Shown piece after piece: positions 36,893 to 45,749 of a stretch of DNA of 64,000 nt. The position numbers and the translations under genes were made by a program. Source of the stretch: Spirochaetes bacterium GWE1_32_154 (lineage in GTDB: Bacteria > Spirochaetota > GWE2-31-10). The number at the start of each line of letters is the position of its first letter. Positions within the stretch are counted from its first letter, which is position 1. The notes under the pieces are model-generated. The model did no database searches. It had not been told where the DNA came from and saw nothing but the letters and a program-made list of their open reading frames with translations. The stretch lies in assembly GCA_001829315.1 (NCBI GenBank), contig MIAY01000001.1, positions 510,927-574,926 of the forward strand. The letters are read 5' to 3'.

Positions 36893-37561
36893 ATGAAAAA
36901 AATAATACCAACAATATTGTGCCTTATATTTTTTACCGGATGTTTTGGTGACAGGCTTCAACCCATTAGAGCTTTAGGCAGGTCTGAAAATATTGATAAG
37001 AAAACAGAAGCATCTATTCTCTACCAGGAAGCAATTAAAACAATGATGGAAGCGTATAATTCATCATTTGGAATTAATAAAGATATCGGTACCCGATTAA
37101 TGAATACCGGCGGATTTGAAAAGGCGATTGAACATTTTAAGATTGCTGCTTCTATTAAAAATAATGATAGAATAGTGTATCATAATATGGGGATTTGCTA
37201 TATTAATCTCTATAAGATTAACAAAAATGATGAATATTTATCACTTGCCAGATATAATTATGAAATAGCACTTAATTTAGCACCGGATACAAAGGGTTTA
37301 CTTTATGATTATGCACAGTTATTAATATTTGGATATGAAGATTATACAAAAGCAATTGAAGTCTTAAACCATTATGTCTATAAACTCGGTACATTAGATA
37401 AAGACGGTTATTTTCTATTAGGCAGATCGTATTATGCGGTTGGAGAGTTCGATAAGGCATATTCAGTTTTCTCTGATATTTATCAATTTGAAAAAAAATT
37501 AAGTGATGATGAGAAAGTAAAATTAACAGAATTTCTTGCTGCTTCATCAAAGAAGGAATAA
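36893..37561 (+). CDS. TPR-repeat lipoprotein
   Basis: A 222-aa product with lipobox FTGC, followed by tetratricopeptide-type repeats (GGFEKAIEHFKIAASI, YHNMGICYINLYK, DGYFLLGRSYYAVGEFDKAY). GAGGGG lies before the ATG. Likely a periplasm-facing scaffold, e.g. for outer-membrane assembly, as many TPR lipoproteins are. It precedes dprA without a gap (stop at 37559-37561, dprA starts 37563). Confidence 0.75.
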   Translation: MKKIIPTILCLIFFTGCFGDRLQPIRALGRSENIDKKTEASILYQEAIKTMMEAYNSSFGINKDIGTRLMNTGGFEKAIEHFKIAASIKNNDRIVYHNMGICYINLYKINKNDEYLSLARYNYEIALNLAPDTKGLLYDYAQLLIFGYEDYTKAIEVLNHYVYKLGTLDKDGYFLLGRSYYAVGEFDKAYSVFSDIYQFEKKLSDDEKVKLTEFLAASSKKE

Positions 37562-37562
37562 T

Positions 37563-38462
37563 ATGAATTCTCATAGTTTATATGATATTGCTTTTAGTCT
37601 TGAAGAGAATATACATACAACTGATCGAGTCGCAATGATTTCTCAATTTGGTAATGCTGAGAATTTATATGCGAATAGTAATTTTCTTTATTCAGTAGTA
37701 AGTGGTAGAAAAATTAATGTGAAACCAAAAACTATTGAAAAAGCAAAACAATTACATGAATTCATTGTGAAAAGTAATATTAATACTGTTTTATATTCTG
37801 AACCTGAATACCCTGCATTGCTTCATGATATTCCTGATCCGCCATTTTTACTCTATTTAAGAGGAAATGTTTCGTTATTTCAAACAAAGAAAATCTCAGT
37901 TGTCGGTACTAGAAATGCTGATAGCAGGGCAATGAGTTTAACAAAGTCATTAACTGTTGAATTAGTGAAATCAAATTATACAATCACATCGGGTCTTGCT
38001 AAAGGCATTGACATAATGGCTCATACAACAACAATGAGTTGCAAAGGTAATACAATTGGTGTGTTAGGTTCAGGGATTGATATTACATATCCGGCTGCAG
38101 CAAAAACAGTAGTACGTAAAATGCTTGATAGTGACAATTTGATTATTTCCGAATACCCTCCGTCAGTTTTACCATATAAACATCATTTCCCGATACGAAA
38201 TAGAATAATTGCAGGACTTTCTGATATAACAATTGTGATTCAATGTCCTGAAAGGTCGGGAAGCAGTATTACTGCAAGTTTAGCGGGTGATTATGGAAGA
38301 GAATTGTTTGTTTATAACCCCGGTGAGAATTACACAACAAACTATGAAGGTAACGTTAGAATCTTAAATACTATTCCTGTAGAAAATGGATTTAGTTCAC
38401 TTGAATATCTGATTGAAACTATTAATGCAAGGGCAACCTCAGACGCTGAAGTTGCCCGATAA
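37563..38462 (+). CDS. dprA: DNA processing protein DprA
   Basis: Loads RecA on incoming single-stranded DNA during transformation. The 299-aa product has the Rossmann-like core: ISVVGTRNADSRAMSL, TITSGLAKGIDIMAH, GVLGSGIDITYP, SEYPPSVLPYKHHFPIRNRIIAGLSD. I use ATG 37563 with AAGGA upstream; the frame opens at 37536 inside the TPR gene. It converges with ndk, and a GGGCAAC/GTTGCCC hairpin (38431-38457) sits at its end. The C-terminal winged helix found in some DprA is absent. Confidence 0.93.
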   Translation: MNSHSLYDIAFSLEENIHTTDRVAMISQFGNAENLYANSNFLYSVVSGRKINVKPKTIEKAKQLHEFIVKSNINTVLYSEPEYPALLHDIPDPPFLLYLRGNVSLFQTKKISVVGTRNADSRAMSLTKSLTVELVKSNYTITSGLAKGIDIMAHTTTMSCKGNTIGVLGSGIDITYPAAAKTVVRKMLDSDNLIISEYPPSVLPYKHHFPIRNRIIAGLSDITIVIQCPERSGSSITASLAGDYGRELFVYNPGENYTTNYEGNVRILNTIPVENGFSSLEYLIETINARATSDAEVAR

Positions 38463-38476
38463 TCTTTTGATATTCC

Positions 38477-38923
38477 TTAGATCCAGTGATAAATATCTTT
38501 CTCATACATAACAATTTCATCAGGTGAGAAAAAGTTTGCAATTTCTCTTTCTGCGCTTTCCTTAGAGTCGGAAGTGTGTACAATGTTGCTTGATGTATGG
38601 ATTACATAGTCACCTCGAATTGTTCCGGGTGCAGCATCTTCAACTTTTGTAGCTCCTGATAATTTTCTTGCTAATCGTATTGCCTCTTCTGATTCAACAA
38701 CCATAGCAACAACGGGTGATGATGTGATAAAATCAACAAGCTCTTTGAAGAAAGGCTTCGCTCGATGTTCAGCATAATGATATTCTGCTTTTTCGTTGCT
38801 TATCAATAGCATTTTTAGTGCAACAAATTTTAAACCTTTTTTTTCAAATCGTGTAATAATTTCTCCGGTGATACCTCTTTGCAAACAGTCGGGTTTAAGT
38901 AATATCAGGCTTCTTTCTTCCAT
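38477..38923 (-). CDS. ndk: Nucleoside diphosphate kinase
   Basis: Balances NTP and dNTP pools by phosphate transfer through a histidine. The 148-aa product begins RSLILLKPDCLQRGITGEII and carries the active-site His in NIVHTSDSKESAEREI (usually NxxHGSDS, here Thr replaces Gly). Length is normal. It lies directly after the small DUF2934-like gene on the minus strand. Confidence 0.95.
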   Translation of the reverse strand: MEERSLILLKPDCLQRGITGEIITRFEKKGLKFVALKMLLISNEKAEYHYAEHRAKPFFKELVDFITSSPVVAMVVESEEAIRLARKLSGATKVEDAAPGTIRGDYVIHTSSNIVHTSDSKESAEREIANFFSPDEIVMYEKDIYHWI

Positions 38924-38931
38924 TTGACCTC

Positions 38932-39153
38932 TTATTTTATTCCGTGTTTTTCTTTTATTTCCTTTTCAGCTTGACTCCAATCATCAATATCGCTTCCACT
39001 AAGGCCACTTGCTTGTCTTGCCAGAAAAATCTCATATGATTTTTTTTCAATTTCTCCAAATAAATCGGATAAGTTTTTTACTTTTGAAGTTTTAGTTGTC
39101 TTTTTAATTTCTGTTTCTATTACTGATTCTGTTCCCGTTGCCTTTTTAGCCAT
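38932..39153 (-). CDS. Small DUF2934-like protein
   Basis: A 73-aa product with a basic, Thr/Lys-rich start, then IEKKSYEIFLARQASG and DIDDWSQAEKEI, which match the DUF2934 pattern of a helical motif ending in 'DW-QAE'. Function unknown. I start at ATG 39153 because GAGGAG lies 7 bases before it (frame opens at 39189). It lies 9 bases before ndk. Confidence 0.65.
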   Translation of the reverse strand: MAKKATGTESVIETEIKKTTKTSKVKNLSDLFGEIEKKSYEIFLARQASGLSGSDIDDWSQAEKEIKEKHGIK

Positions 39154-39205
39154 ATTGTAACTCCTCATATGCATTATATTATAATTCAATTATAAAAATT
39201 TTAAC

Positions 39206-39238
39206 AAAATAATAGTGATTTTGCAATACTATTATTTT
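39206..39238 (-). terminator. AT-only hairpin at the end of cheB
   Basis: AAAATAATAGT (39206-39216) pairs with ACTATTATTTT (39228-39238); on the minus strand it is followed by TTAAAATTTTT. Weak stem; possible terminator. Confidence 0.45.
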
Positions 39239-40293
39239 ATTAATTCAATTAATTTCTGAGGCATTTTATCTAATGAAACAATTTCGGTTTGTGCATTTAA
39301 ATCTATTGCTGCTTTTGGCATTCCCCATACAATTGAGGTCTCTTCATCTTGTGCAATAGTGTAGGCTCCTGACTGTTTTAGTTTTAATAAACCATTTGCA
39401 CCATCTTTACCCATTCCGGTTAATAATGATGCGGCACAGTTTTTTCCTGCGTTTTCAGCTAATGAATTAAATAAAACATCAACAGAAGGTCTTTGAAAAT
39501 GGACTCTATCATCTAAAGTGTGTTTAATAAACAGATTACCACCCCTTCTTTCCACGGCCATATGAAAACCACCCATGGCAATGTAGGCTGTTCCGGTAGC
39601 AATAATTTCACCATGTTCAGATTCTTTTACTTTCATTTTTGATAATTCATTGAGCCGGCCTGCGAATTGGTTTGTAAAGCCCGGTGGCATGTGCTGTACA
39701 ATAAGTATCGGTGGCATATTTGCAGGCAATCTTTCGAAGATATATTCTAATGCTATAGTTCCGCCTGTTGAACTGCCAATAGCAAGTAAAAAATCAGTTG
39801 TTTTAAAAGAACTTAAATATGTATTAGTTATTGGAGCTGATTTTGTTAAATTATTAAGATGTTTTTGAATCAAATCGCGTCTTGCTATATATGTGTCTTT
39901 GATTTTATACGCCATTTCAATTTTATAGGCAATTTCATCGGTAACATCCTGCACCGATATGCTGGAGCCCGGTTTATTTACTATATCAAATGCGCCCATC
40001 TCAAGGGCTTTAATTGATGCGGATTTGTCCTGAGTCGTAATTGAACTGACAATAATGACAGGTATTGGGTAGTAATTCATTAATTTTGATAAAAAAGTTA
40101 ATCCATCCATTCGTGGCATTTCTATATCAAGTGTGATAACATCAGGTTTTAATTGTATAATCATATTTCTTGCAACAAAAGGATCGGGTGCTGTTCCGAC
40201 AATTTCAATGTTTGGTTTTTCTGAGAGTTTTTCGCTTAGTACATTACGGACAATAGCTGAATCATCAACAATAAGAACTTTAATTTTATTCAT
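39232..40293 (-). CDS. cheB: Chemotaxis protein-glutamate methylesterase CheB
   Basis: Removes methyl groups from chemoreceptors when phosphorylated. The receiver has Asp56 (VITLDIEMPRMDG); the esterase domain has the catalytic Ser in IGSSTGG, His in QHMPPGFTNQFAGRL and Asp in LTGMGKDGANG. The 353-aa length is normal. No other chemotaxis gene is near; it is the last gene of the exbB-exbD-tonB run, 11 bases after tonB. Confidence 0.95.
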   Translation of the reverse strand: MNKIKVLIVDDSAIVRNVLSEKLSEKPNIEIVGTAPDPFVARNMIIQLKPDVITLDIEMPRMDGLTFLSKLMNYYPIPVIIVSSITTQDKSASIKALEMGAFDIVNKPGSSISVQDVTDEIAYKIEMAYKIKDTYIARRDLIQKHLNNLTKSAPITNTYLSSFKTTDFLLAIGSSTGGTIALEYIFERLPANMPPILIVQHMPPGFTNQFAGRLNELSKMKVKESEHGEIIATGTAYIAMGGFHMAVERRGGNLFIKHTLDDRVHFQRPSVDVLFNSLAENAGKNCAASLLTGMGKDGANGLLKLKQSGAYTIAQDEETSIVWGMPKAAIDLNAQTEIVSLDKMPQKLIELIK

Positions 40294-40304
40294 TATGTTA
40301 CCTT

Positions 40305-41165
40305 TTAATAGCCGATTTCTATTGAAATAGTTCCATTTGCATTTCCGGAATTACTTTTTTCAAAGGTCCAGCGTGAGAATTGATTTCTAATTATTTCATC
40401 CCAACGGGCATTTCCGGAACTTTTTAATATTTGAGAGGAGCTGATTATTCCTTCGGGTAAAACAGTAAAACTTATTTGAACAGTGAATTTTAAACCTGCA
40501 TTTTTTATATCATCAGGTATTACGATCGGAGACGAATTTTTTAATGATCGATTTCCTCCATTTCCCCATTGTATTCCTTTCCCCTTGCCTTCTGAGGCGT
40601 TGGGTGTATTGCCGGTATCATTTTCTTTACTACCAGTATCTGTATTAGCAATACCTTCAAGTAATGAATCAAGATCTCCTATATCGGGAATTGATGATTC
40701 TGATGTTTTCTTGTTTGCGTTATTAAAGAAATCACTCTCTTCCTGTTTGTTTTTTTCTGTTTCTTCATCTATTTTTTTCTGGATAATGTCGACTATTTTA
40801 TCATTTTGGTTATTTTTCACGTCACGAATTACCGGTATTTCTTTTGTTGGTTTTTCCTTGATTTCCTTTTGAGTCTTTTTTTCTTGATTTTTACCGGGTG
40901 TGGCCGGTATCGTTTTGCTTTTAGATTTTCTGGTTTTTGCAGATGCTTTTGGTTTTGTGCTTATAGCTCCCGATTGTTCGCCCACTTTCTCAGGTTCTGA
41001 TAATCTGATTTTCATGACGACAATTTTTTCCGGTACCGGTTTTTTGTGATTAAATATAGCAATAAGTAAAAAAAATGAAATATGACCAAATAGAGAGACT
41101 AAAAATGCAATTATTGTTCTTCTTCGATTCTGTTTTTCCTCTTTTGAAATTGTTTTATCAGCCAT
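40305..41165 (-). CDS. TonB-like energy transducer
   Basis: The 286-aa product has one N-terminal membrane helix (residues 18-40), a long Lys/Glu-rich spacer (KTRKSKSK, EKKTQKEIKEKPTKEIP) and a TonB/TolA-type C-terminal domain (FTVQISFTVLPEGIISS, WDEIIRNQFSRWTF). It spans the periplasm and passes proton-motive force from ExbBD to outer-membrane receptors. The spacer is charged instead of proline-rich, so it may be TolA-like. Follows exbD by 18 bases. Confidence 0.82.
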   Translation of the reverse strand: MADKTISKEEKQNRRRTIIAFLVSLFGHISFFLLIAIFNHKKPVPEKIVVMKIRLSEPEKVGEQSGAISTKPKASAKTRKSKSKTIPATPGKNQEKKTQKEIKEKPTKEIPVIRDVKNNQNDKIVDIIQKKIDEETEKNKQEESDFFNNANKKTSESSIPDIGDLDSLLEGIANTDTGSKENDTGNTPNASEGKGKGIQWGNGGNRSLKNSSPIVIPDDIKNAGLKFTVQISFTVLPEGIISSSQILKSSGNARWDEIIRNQFSRWTFEKSNSGNANGTISIEIGY

Positions 41166-41183
41166 ATAGCATCCTTGTATACA

Positions 41184-41597
41184 TTAATACTTTTTATCAA
41201 TAGCAAGATCTAACGAGTCATATCCGTTTGATTTTAAAATATCCATAATATCAATGAGTAAATTATATTCCATTTTTTTGTCACCGAATAGTATCACAGA
41301 TTTTCTTTCACCGGAATCAGATGCCGGTGTTGAAGCTAAAATAGTTGAAACATCGGAAAATGTAACTTTTTTATTTCCAATAATGATATTATCACGATCA
41401 ATAATAGTTATTTTTAATGGTGTTTCAGGTATGGTTGAAATATTTTCAGCTTTAGGGATAATGAGTTCCATGCCTGTTGTCGTTTTAAATGTTGTAGCAA
41501 CCATAAAGAAAATAACAAGTTGAAAAACTATATCAATCATTGGAGCCATATCAACGACAGCTTTAGCTCGTAATCGTTTGTTAAATTTTATTGCCAT
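41184..41597 (-). CDS. exbD: ExbD/TolR-family protein
   Basis: A 137-aa single-pass membrane protein. The channel Asp lies in MAPMIDIVFQLVIFFMV near residue 22, then a periplasmic domain (ELIIPKAE...) of normal size. With ExbB it forms the proton channel that powers TonB. The start overlaps exbB by 17 bases. Confidence 0.92.
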   Translation of the reverse strand: MAIKFNKRLRAKAVVDMAPMIDIVFQLVIFFMVATTFKTTTGMELIIPKAENISTIPETPLKITIIDRDNIIIGNKKVTFSDVSTILASTPASDSGERKSVILFGDKKMEYNLLIDIMDILKSNGYDSLDLAIDKKY

Positions 41598-42228
41598 CGC
41601 GTCCTCCGGTTTTTCTTTTGAGAAGAAGTTGGACTAATTCATTTGCTTTAATTTCTAATTGTAATATCATATTATTTACTTTATTTGTTAAATGATTATA
41701 AAATATAGTAGCAGGAATTGCTACTATTAATCCGAATGCAGTTGTTAATAATGCTTTTGATATTCCTTGAGCAAGTTGTTCCATATTTCCGAGCCCTGCA
41801 CCGGTACCTATCACACCAAATGCTTCCATATTTCCTGTAACTGTTCCCAGTAAACCAAGTAAGGGGGCTATACTAGCTATAGTACCTAGAGTTGTCAGAA
41901 ATTTCTCAAGTTTCGGTATTTCTAAACTAGCTGCGTCTTTAATATATTCCTGAATTTGACTGTCACTAAATTCTCTATGATTAATCCCTGCTTTCATTAA
42001 ATTGGTTACAGGTGTTGGCATATTTTCACAAATTGCAAGAGCTTCATCATATCGCCCATGATTAATTGCATTGACGATTCGTTCAACGATTTTTTCATCA
42101 TTTTTACTTATTTTCTTATAATAAAAAAATCTTTCAATAATTATAGATAACGCAACAATTGAACAGATAAATATTACACTCATAATAATAATGCCACCAT
42201 CAAGAAATAATTTAAATAAAAGATTCAT
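41581..42228 (-). CDS. exbB: ExbB/TolQ-family proton channel protein
   Basis: A 215-aa protein with three membrane helices (about 10-30, 110-130, 150-175) and the family core LLGLLGTVTGNMEAF and TTAFGLIVAIPATIFYNHL. First gene of exbB-exbD-tonB-cheB. GGAGGATACGTT precedes the ATG. The poly-Asp gene upstream ends in a terminator, so this operon probably has its own promoter near 42235-42260. Confidence 0.93.
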   Translation of the reverse strand: MNLLFKLFLDGGIIIMSVIFICSIVALSIIIERFFYYKKISKNDEKIVERIVNAINHGRYDEALAICENMPTPVTNLMKAGINHREFSDSQIQEYIKDAASLEIPKLEKFLTTLGTIASIAPLLGLLGTVTGNMEAFGVIGTGAGLGNMEQLAQGISKALLTTAFGLIVAIPATIFYNHLTNKVNNMILQLEIKANELVQLLLKRKTGGRDGNKI

Positions 42229-42260
42229 AACGTATCCTCCGTTTTTTTCTATACTATATC

Positions 42261-42290
42261 AAAAAAAAGGCTGCCTTTTAAGACAGCCTT
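42261..42290 (-). terminator. Intrinsic terminator of the poly-Asp gene
   Basis: AAGGCTG (42267-42273) pairs with CAGCCTT (42284-42290); on the minus strand the stem is followed by a run of eight T. Confidence 0.85.
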
Positions 42291-42298
42291 ATTTATTA

Positions 42299-42664
42299 TT
42301 ATTCTTCTTCATCAAAATCATCAATTTCATCATCATCATCGTCGTCAAAATCATCATCATCGAAATCATCATCGTCATCGAAATCGTCATCAAAATCATC
42401 TTCATCATCATCAAAATCATCGTCGAAATCGTCGTCATCAAAATCATCATCGTCGAAATCGTCGTCATCAAAATCGTCGTCATCAAAATCATCATCGTCG
42501 AAATCGTCGTCATCAAAATCATCATCTTCTAAATCATCATCATCTTCCAAGTCATCATCATCTTCAAAATCGTCACTAACATCTTCCTCTTCTTCATCAT
42601 CATCATAAGATGCTAATAATCCGCCTTGAATTATCTCGATATCTGTTTCATTATAATAAACCAT
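42299..42664 (-). CDS. Poly-aspartate (FDDDD-repeat) acidic protein
   Basis: A 121-aa product: a normal start (MVYYNETDIEIIQGGLLASY) then about 95 residues made almost only of Asp with periodic Phe and Leu (DDDFDDDDFDDDD pattern), ending DDFDEEE. The DNA is a run of imperfect 15-base units (GAC/GAT codons with TTC/TTT). GGGAGGA lies 6 bases before ATG 42664, a full promoter is upstream and a terminator follows, so it is a real gene. The plus-strand frame over it is its shadow. Function unknown; metal or cation binding is plausible. Confidence 0.8.
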   Translation of the reverse strand: MVYYNETDIEIIQGGLLASYDDDEEEEDVSDDFEDDDDLEDDDDLEDDDFDDDDFDDDDFDDDDFDDDDFDDDDFDDDDFDDDFDDDEDDFDDDFDDDDDFDDDDFDDDDDDEIDDFDEEE

Positions 42665-42702
42665 AAACAATCCTCCCTACTATATTAACTAATCATAAAA
42701 TG

Positions 42703-42731
42703 AGTTTAGTACAAAACAATTCTCATGTCAA
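42703..42731 (-). promoter_or_regulatory. Promoter of the poly-Asp gene
   Basis: On the minus strand TTGACA (42731-42726), 17-base spacer, TAAACT (42708-42703), about 40 bases before the start. Confidence 0.65.
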
Positions 42732-42786
42732 GCACTTTGAAATATTCAACAAACAATGGAAAAAACAAAATCTTTTACAATATTTG

Positions 42787-43449
42787 TTAAATATTATCAA
42801 TATTAATTTGATCAATATCTAATAAAAATGAAACAATATTTTTATCAATATTTAAAAGTGGAATATTGTAATCTTCAGATAAAACCTGAGGAAGAGGCCA
42901 GCATTCATTCTGCATTGCACTCCATATTACAATAAATTTTACACCTGTACTAATGAAATCTAATAATTTAAAAGAGGACTTTCTATCAGTAATAGATTTA
43001 AGTATATTAATAAAAGAGTCAATATTACCATGATACATTAATTTTTCATTTACCTTTTGATTACCTGTTAATAATTTAGTAATTTTATTTCTGATATCTT
43101 TTTTTCTAAAGAAATGATTATAATTTTTATTTGGTATTAGATTGGTAAAATCAGGTTCAATAAAAACTGTTCCTTCTATTTTATCATTGTATTGTTTTAT
43201 TATTAAGCCGGCAATTTGAGAAAAGATACTAAATGAAATTAAAATTACTTTACCACTTGTTGTATTGATAATAGTTAGTATTTTATTTAATAATTCATTA
43301 TAATTCTCAAAATCATTTAAATCAATATAATGATATACTGAAACTTTTTGTTTAAAAGAAAGTTTCTCAACAAAATCTTTTTGGAATTTACTGCTAAAAG
43401 GGTAAAACGGAAAAACTATGACAGCGCATTGATTTGTATTAATGTCCAT
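42787..43449 (-). CDS. Alpha/beta-hydrolase-like protein, eroded active site
   Basis: The 220-aa product has the alternating strand-helix pattern of alpha/beta hydrolases. The place of the nucleophile elbow reads LISFSIFSQIAG (no GxSxG) and no clear catalytic His follows VIWSAMQNECWP. It may be an inactive or altered thioesterase-like partner of the upstream acyl-ligase. It is the last gene of the acp-KS-CLF-ligase run; its start and the ligase stop share base 43449. Confidence 0.5.
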   Translation of the reverse strand: MDINTNQCAVIVFPFYPFSSKFQKDFVEKLSFKQKVSVYHYIDLNDFENYNELLNKILTIINTTSGKVILISFSIFSQIAGLIIKQYNDKIEGTVFIEPDFTNLIPNKNYNHFFRKKDIRNKITKLLTGNQKVNEKLMYHGNIDSFINILKSITDRKSSFKLLDFISTGVKFIVIWSAMQNECWPLPQVLSEDYNIPLLNIDKNIVSFLLDIDQINIDNI

Positions 43450-44810
43450 TATAATCCTTTGATTAATTCGTCAATTTTTTGCTTGTTGATTTTACCCATT
43501 TCATTTCGTGGAATTGAATTGAAAATTATATATCGCGGTACTGCATAACCGGGTAGAAATGCCCTTAAGTCTTCAATTAGTTTTCGAGGATCTTCAAAAA
43601 CATTTCCCTCAGATATAATATAGATCTTATCATCTTTTAGTCCTGCGAAAACCTGATCTTCAAGTATGTTGATAGAATAGGTGTTTTTAATATAATCGCG
43701 AAATCTTGATAATACAAAACCAAGATCAACTCGTTTTCCATGTATTTTTACAAATTTTGTATTTCTACCAAGTAAAACAAAATTGTTATCAGTATTAAAA
43801 TTGACAACATCACCTGTATTGAAGCCCATTTCTTTGTCATAATCAACAGATATAGCTGGTGAATCAATTATAAGTTCAACCTCATTGTTAAGTGAATGTC
43901 CATGAATTTTTACATAACTAAAAAGCTGCCATTGAATAGTTTCGGCTGAAACTCTATAAGCAATTCCTCCTGTTTCTGTTGAGCCATATACTTCAGTGAT
44001 TGAAACAGATTTATTGTAGAAGCTGTCAGAAATATCTAATGGTAATGGTGCTGATGAACTGAATAATTTTTTAGCCTTTTTAAAAAAATGCTGTAAATGT
44101 AACTCTTCAAGCATTTTATAATATGATGGAATTGAAACGAAAAAATCAACTTTTTTTTCTTTAACATATTCTGCTACTGATTCAGGTGTAAAATGATAGG
44201 TTAAATCAATAACTGAAGACGAATACAGTGGTAACATTAGGCCAAATAAAAAGCCGTATATGTGATACAGTGGTGGTGTAATATAGAAAAGGTCTTTTTT
44301 TAATGGTTTAAATAATCTATAAAGTTCCATAACTTCTGTTATTATATTACTTGCGTTTTTACCGATTAGTTTTGATTTACCGGTTGAACCTGAAGTATAC
44401 AACAATATATCGTATCTATTTTCAAAGTTTCTCAAGTTGTTTTTGTTGAAATTATCACCGGTTATTATTTCAAATTTGTTATTAATCATTAAAGCTTCAG
44501 GATGCTTTTTATTATCAGTAATATAAATTATTTCAGATTCAAAAAAAACATCGGGTTTTATTTCAATTGGTATAAGAATAACTGATGCATCAAGTTTTTT
44601 TAAAGTTAATAAAAGGATAATAAAAAGAAGTCTATCCTGAATATCTATATATACTCTTTTTAATGAAAAATCGGGTATAATTAACTGTAAGGTTGATTCA
44701 AGTTCATCAATAATGGGATCTATATCTTTTTTTTTTAATGAAATAGAATCCTGGAGTAATTCAAAACTTTGTGGATCTGCTCTATCATAAATACTATACA
44801 ATCGATTCAT
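43449..44810 (-). CDS. AMP-dependent acyl ligase (ANL family)
   Basis: The 453-aa product activates a carboxylic acid as an acyl-adenylate. It has the P-loop LLYTSGSTGKSKLIGKNA, the adenylate motif VYGSTETGGIAYR, FNTGDVVNF and LLGRNTKFVKIHG, and the C-terminal lysine motif (MGKINKQKI). It is short for an acyl-CoA synthetase (500 or more), lacking part of the N-terminus, as in ligases of aryl-polyene-like clusters. Likely loads an acyl or aryl starter onto the ACP encoded two genes upstream. Confidence 0.8.
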   Translation of the reverse strand: MNRLYSIYDRADPQSFELLQDSISLKKKDIDPIIDELESTLQLIIPDFSLKRVYIDIQDRLLFIILLLTLKKLDASVILIPIEIKPDVFFESEIIYITDNKKHPEALMINNKFEIITGDNFNKNNLRNFENRYDILLYTSGSTGKSKLIGKNASNIITEVMELYRLFKPLKKDLFYITPPLYHIYGFLFGLMLPLYSSSVIDLTYHFTPESVAEYVKEKKVDFFVSIPSYYKMLEELHLQHFFKKAKKLFSSSAPLPLDISDSFYNKSVSITEVYGSTETGGIAYRVSAETIQWQLFSYVKIHGHSLNNEVELIIDSPAISVDYDKEMGFNTGDVVNFNTDNNFVLLGRNTKFVKIHGKRVDLGFVLSRFRDYIKNTYSINILEDQVFAGLKDDKIYIISEGNVFEDPRKLIEDLRAFLPGYAVPRYIIFNSIPRNEMGKINKQKIDELIKGL

Positions 44811-45703
44811 TACAACCTCACATTAAATAATGAGTATTTTCGTTTTGAATATTCAACGACAGCAGTTTCTCCTTTACATTGTAATGAAAAGGGAAATGCC
44901 AGTCTGGCAATAATAGCTGTTGGTTGATCGCCTGTAATAGGGTAGTCAGTCAAAATTATTTTACCCGGTAAGTTACTTGTAAAAAAATCAAATTCATGTC
45001 CCGGTACAATAATCGTATTATAATGGAGTAATTCACCGATTAAATCTTTTTTATTTTCATAAGTTGAGTGTAAGTAGTAACCTTTATCAGATGGAGTTAC
45101 TTTATATGATACAAAAAAAGGAGGAAGTTTAAAATCAACGGTTTTATCAAGGTTGTAAAAACTGGAATATTCATCTCCTGCTGCGACAATGAGTGATTCT
45201 TGTAACAGGTTTTTATAATTAATAAATTCGATAAAGGAATATCCGGTTTCTAAGCCGTCTGAAATTGTTGTACAATAGTTATGAATTTTATTTATTATTG
45301 TGAAATAACCAAGTGGTGTGTTATGAACAGAGTTGTGAAAAAGCGTAGGACTAACAAGCTTACTTTCATTTATCATTATATCATTTATGATCTTGTCGGT
45401 TGTCTCAATTTCTGCAAAAGCTGTAAATAGATGTATTTCATCATCTTCAGAAAGGTTTAAAGCACCACCACCTTGCAATGCCTGATATATACCAAGCGAC
45501 AGTTGACTCATTCTGGTTTTAAGTCTTGAGTCTATCCCGTCCATTATGCCGGAGATTTCATTGATAACAGGGTAGTCTTTAGAAAAGTGAGGTTTAAAGA
45601 ATATGTCATTATTGTATAAATTAATTAAATCGCTCTCATTTTTTATATTTGAACCAAAATATCTGATATCAGAAATAAATGATCTTTTTGTATTATTCGA
45701 CAT
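44810..45703 (-). CDS. Ketosynthase-like chain-length-factor protein
   Basis: The 297-aa product resembles the N-terminal ketosynthase-like family seen in aryl-polyene gene clusters: RMSQLSLGIYQAL, LVSPTLFHNSVHNTPLGYFTI (in true enzymes the SVHNA-like turn), ISDGLETGYSF and VAAGDEYSSFY. It has no Cys-His-His triad, so it is likely non-catalytic and pairs with the true ketosynthase to set product length. Located between the ketosynthase and the ligase. Confidence 0.7.
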   Translation of the reverse strand: MSNNTKRSFISDIRYFGSNIKNESDLINLYNNDIFFKPHFSKDYPVINEISGIMDGIDSRLKTRMSQLSLGIYQALQGGGALNLSEDDEIHLFTAFAEIETTDKIINDIMINESKLVSPTLFHNSVHNTPLGYFTIINKIHNYCTTISDGLETGYSFIEFINYKNLLQESLIVAAGDEYSSFYNLDKTVDFKLPPFFVSYKVTPSDKGYYLHSTYENKKDLIGELLHYNTIIVPGHEFDFFTSNLPGKIILTDYPITGDQPTAIIARLAFPFSLQCKGETAVVEYSKRKYSLFNVRL

Positions 45704-45749
45704 ATAGTACTCTTATAAATTAATTTTATGGAACTTACACTGTTTTAAT

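Noticed and set aside
38431-38457. GGGCAAC/GTTGCCC hairpin at the end of dprA as terminator
   Set aside because: It lies within the coding sequence and is not followed by a T-run; kept only as a note in the dprA entry.
42191-42532. Plus-strand frame rich in Ile/Val over the poly-Asp gene
   Set aside because: It is the complement of the Asp codon repeat, lacks a ribosome site and has no domain; the minus-strand gene has promoter, ribosome site and terminator.
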